Source: Stutzerimonas kunmingensis (GTDB taxonomy: Bacteria; Pseudomonadota; Gammaproteobacteria; Pseudomonadales; Pseudomonadaceae). From it: a DNA stretch of 64,000 nucleotides. The notes under the pieces are model-generated. The model was not told where the DNA came from. It made no database searches and saw only the letters and a program-made list of their open reading frames with translations. The DNA lies in contig NZ_PISM01000020.1 of assembly GCF_002929225.1 (NCBI RefSeq), positions 1 to 64,000 of the forward strand, in the 5' to 3' direction. Positions within the stretch are counted from its first letter, which is position 1; each line of letters opens with the position of its first letter. Positions 62,357-64,000 of the stretch are shown here, piece by piece. A program made the position numbers and the translations under genes.

Positions 62357-62361
62357 CGTGT
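62357..62361. repeat. Target-site duplication, far side
   Basis: CGTGT, a direct copy of 36707-36711. Confidence 0.75.
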
Positions 62362-62378
62362 TTGTTGTTGTGTAAAGC

Positions 62379-62398
62379 AAAGGCCCTGCGGGGCCTTT
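62379..62398 (-). terminator. Hairpin after the haem oxygenase gene
   Basis: AAAGGCC(C) pairs with (G)GGCCTTT around a short loop, directly after the bphO stop on the minus strand. The following T run is short (TTTGCTTTA). It is probably shared with the native glmS transcript end. Confidence 0.7.
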
Positions 62399-62404
62399 GT
62401 GCTT

Positions 62405-62959
62405 TCAGCCGTATTCGCAGTCGTGCTCCAGCGCGGCAGCTTCGGCGAACAGCGCGAAGGTCTGTTCGGCGGCGAGCAGCGTCGGTTCCCAGGCGTAACT
62501 GGCAGCATGCTGTTCGAGACGGGCGAGGAAGGCCGGCCAGAGCCTGGCGACCTCACCATGCTCTAGGTAACGAATGGGGACGGCCGGGTTGGCCTGACGT
62601 ACACGCCGCGCGAGCACGCGGCCACCCAGGCGTGACCCTTCCAGCACGTAGGCGACGCCCCAGCAGCTGGCGAAATCGTTCAATGACGGTATCGACAGCG
62701 CTGCTGGAGACGGGCATTCCAGTTCGGCCAGATCGGCCCATAAGGCATGACGGCGCACCCGCATCGGCCAGTCGTCGAGCAGAGCGGCGAAACCGGCGCG
62801 CTCCAGCGCGATCTCCGCGGCGCTGAGGACCCGGCTGTGGGCACGCAGGAAGCGACGATAATCGTCTGGCTGCTCAAGGCTGAAATCCGAGAAGGCGGCA
62901 TCTACTTGCTCATGCAGTGGCGCCGTGGCCTGTCTGAGGCGTGCGCGCAGCTCAGCCAT
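62405..62959 (-). CDS. bphO: Haem oxygenase (BphO type)
   Basis: A 184-residue protein that opens haem to biliverdin. It starts MAELRARLRQATAPLHEQVD with the proximal His in LHEQVD, and has the distal-helix type segment WGVAYVLEGSRLGGRVLARR. It overlaps the upstream kinase gene by 8 bp, so both are co-translated. In pseudomonads this pair makes the chromophore and its bacteriophytochrome. It lies outside the transposon. Confidence 0.9.
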   Translation of the reverse strand: MAELRARLRQATAPLHEQVDAAFSDFSLEQPDDYRRFLRAHSRVLSAAEIALERAGFAALLDDWPMRVRRHALWADLAELECPSPAALSIPSLNDFASCWGVAYVLEGSRLGGRVLARRVRQANPAVPIRYLEHGEVARLWPAFLARLEQHAASYAWEPTLLAAEQTFALFAEAAALEHDCEYG

Positions 62960-64000
62960 CGGTCAGGCTGCCTTCGTTCAAAGCCAGATGAATCTTGCTC
63001 GCCAGTTGTTCCTCGCGGAACGGTTTCTGGATGATCGAGTAGCCGGCCAGACCCAGTTCGCACAGCTCGGCGTAACCGGTCACGAAAATCACCGGCAGCT
63101 CGGGGTAGCGCGTGCGCACGGCACGGGCCAGTTCGCCGCCGTTCATGCCGGGCATGGCGAAATCGGCCAGCACCAGATCGACCTCGATATCACCGGCCAG
63201 CAGCTGCAAGGCATGGTCGCCGCTGTCCGCCTCGGTCACTGCGAAGCCGAGGTCCTGCAGCATCAGCGCGGTCACCTCACGCACGCTGGGATCGTCGTCC
63301 ACCAGCAGGATGCTGTGCTGTGCATTGTCCTCGCGCGTCCCGGCGCTCACCGCCAGGATCGGCTCCAGCTGCTGCGGTGCCGCGGTGCGCGGCAGGAATA
63401 CCTTGACCGTGGTACCCACGCCCTCGCGGCTTTCGATACGGGCACCGCCACCGGATTGCTTGGCGAAACCGAAAACCTGCGCCAGGCCGAGGCCTGAGCC
63501 CTTGCCGACTTCCTTGGTGGTGAAAAAGGGCTCGAACGCCTTGCTCAGCACTTCCTCGTTCATGCCTGTGCCGGTATCGGTCACCGAAAGCACCACGTAC
63601 TCGCCTGGGCCGGGATCTTCGGCGCGCAGTGCCGGTTCGCTGATCACCACGTTGCGCGTGCCCAGCGTCAGACGTCCGCTGTCACCCATGGCGTCGCGGG
63701 CATTGATCGCCAGGTTGAGGATGATCATCTCGATCTGGGTCGGGTCCACCAGCGCGTGCCAGATGTTGGCCTGGGTGTCGGTCTCGATGCTGACGCTGCC
63801 GCCGAGGGTGCTTTTCAGCAGGCTGAGCAGGCTGACCAGGGTGTGGTTGAGGTCGATCGCCGCGGGCGTGAGCTGCTGGCGCCGGGCGAAGGCGAGCAGC
63901 TGGCTGGTCAGCGTGGCACCGCGTTCGCCGGATTCGCGGATGTACTGCAGACGTCGCAGGCTGCGTTCTGCCGGGGCGCCCTGCTCCAGATCGCTCTGCA
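62952..64000 (-). CDS. Hybrid sensor histidine kinase, C-terminal part (probable bacteriophytochrome; partial)
   Basis: The frame is open to the right edge, so at least 349 codons are seen. The visible part holds the end of the HisKA domain (LTSQLLAFARRQQLTP), the ATPase domain (IILNLAINARDAMGDSG, then DTGTGM and GKGSGLGLAQVFGFAKQSGG) and a receiver domain (ILLVDDDPSVREV, phospho-Asp in LADFAMPGMNG, and Lys in IIQKPF). The sensor part is outside the window. The overlap with a haem oxygenase gene suggests a biliverdin-binding phytochrome, which is inference. Confidence 0.85.
   Translation of the reverse strand, partial: QSDLEQGAPAERSLRRLQYIRESGERGATLTSQLLAFARRQQLTPAAIDLNHTLVSLLSLLKSTLGGSVSIETDTQANIWHALVDPTQIEMIILNLAINARDAMGDSGRLTLGTRNVVISEPALRAEDPGPGEYVVLSVTDTGTGMNEEVLSKAFEPFFTTKEVGKGSGLGLAQVFGFAKQSGGGARIESREGVGTTVKVFLPRTAAPQQLEPILAVSAGTREDNAQHSILLVDDDPSVREVTALMLQDLGFAVTEADSGDHALQLLAGDIEVDLVLADFAMPGMNGGELARAVRTRYPELPVIFVTGYAELCELGLAGYSIIQKPFREEQLASKIHLALNEGSLTDG

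Overview
The window is a piece of a Pseudomonas-type gammaproteobacterial chromosome around the replication origin. Gene order (gyrB-recF-dnaN-dnaA / rpmH-rnpA-yidD-yidC-mnmE / mnmG-rsmG-parA-parB / atpIBEFHAGDC / glmU-glmR-glmS), protein lengths and the Pseudomonas-style oriC between dnaA and rpmH all fit. A Pseudomonas stutzeri-like (Stutzerimonas) host is my best guess, from recall of protein sequences rather than a database search.

Region 1 (1-9.9 kb) is accessory. After the 5' end of ahpF come, all on the minus strand, a primase-helicase fusion of the TOTE type, a RelBE-like toxin-antitoxin pair, an NYN-domain nuclease-like protein coupled to a Sel1-like repeat protein, and a lone type I DNA methylase subunit (HsdM) whose stop codon overlaps the start of an Nmad3-type protein. 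No hsdS or hsdR is present. The edges carry direct-repeat arrays that look like old transposon ends, and an 11-copy heptamer lies upstream of hsdM. This reads as a defence or DNA-modification island.

Region 2 (9.9-36.7 kb) is ordinary core sequence: replication initiation genes, oriC, two parS sites inside recF, a second cluster of DnaA boxes before mnmG, the ATP synthase operon and the UDP-GlcNAc precursor genes.

Region 3 (36.7-62.4 kb) is a Tn7-like element sitting at attTn7, directly after glmS. I can place both ends: it is flanked by a 5-bp direct repeat (CGTGT) at 36707-36711 and 62357-62361, carries closely packed TnsB-like sites at the glmS end and three widely spaced ones at the far end, and encodes tnsA, tnsB and a 3'-truncated tnsC. 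An IS630-family remnant sits at the tnsC break and no tnsD/tniQ is visible, so the element is probably stuck. The cargo is copper/silver handling: copA, copB, a His-tailed cytochrome c, a DUF305 protein, several small exported proteins and a CusCBA efflux system. Nested in it is a GC-rich five-gene minus-strand operon: a Met/His-rich exported protein; a fused protein with a periplasmic Met/His-rich region, one membrane helix and a ferredoxin-reductase module with a 2Fe-2S domain; a membrane b-type-cytochrome-like protein; a seven-haem cytochrome c; and a DUF1622 membrane protein. Together they look like an electron path from NAD(P)H to a metal-binding periplasmic site, and this is my best candidate for an undescribed system. 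Four cargo promoter regions share a TNAC-N6-GTAA motif that may be a common copper-responsive operator; no two-component regulator lies in the window.

Region 4 (62.4-64 kb) resumes the chromosome with a haem oxygenase and the 3' part of a hybrid histidine kinase, probably a bacteriophytochrome pair.
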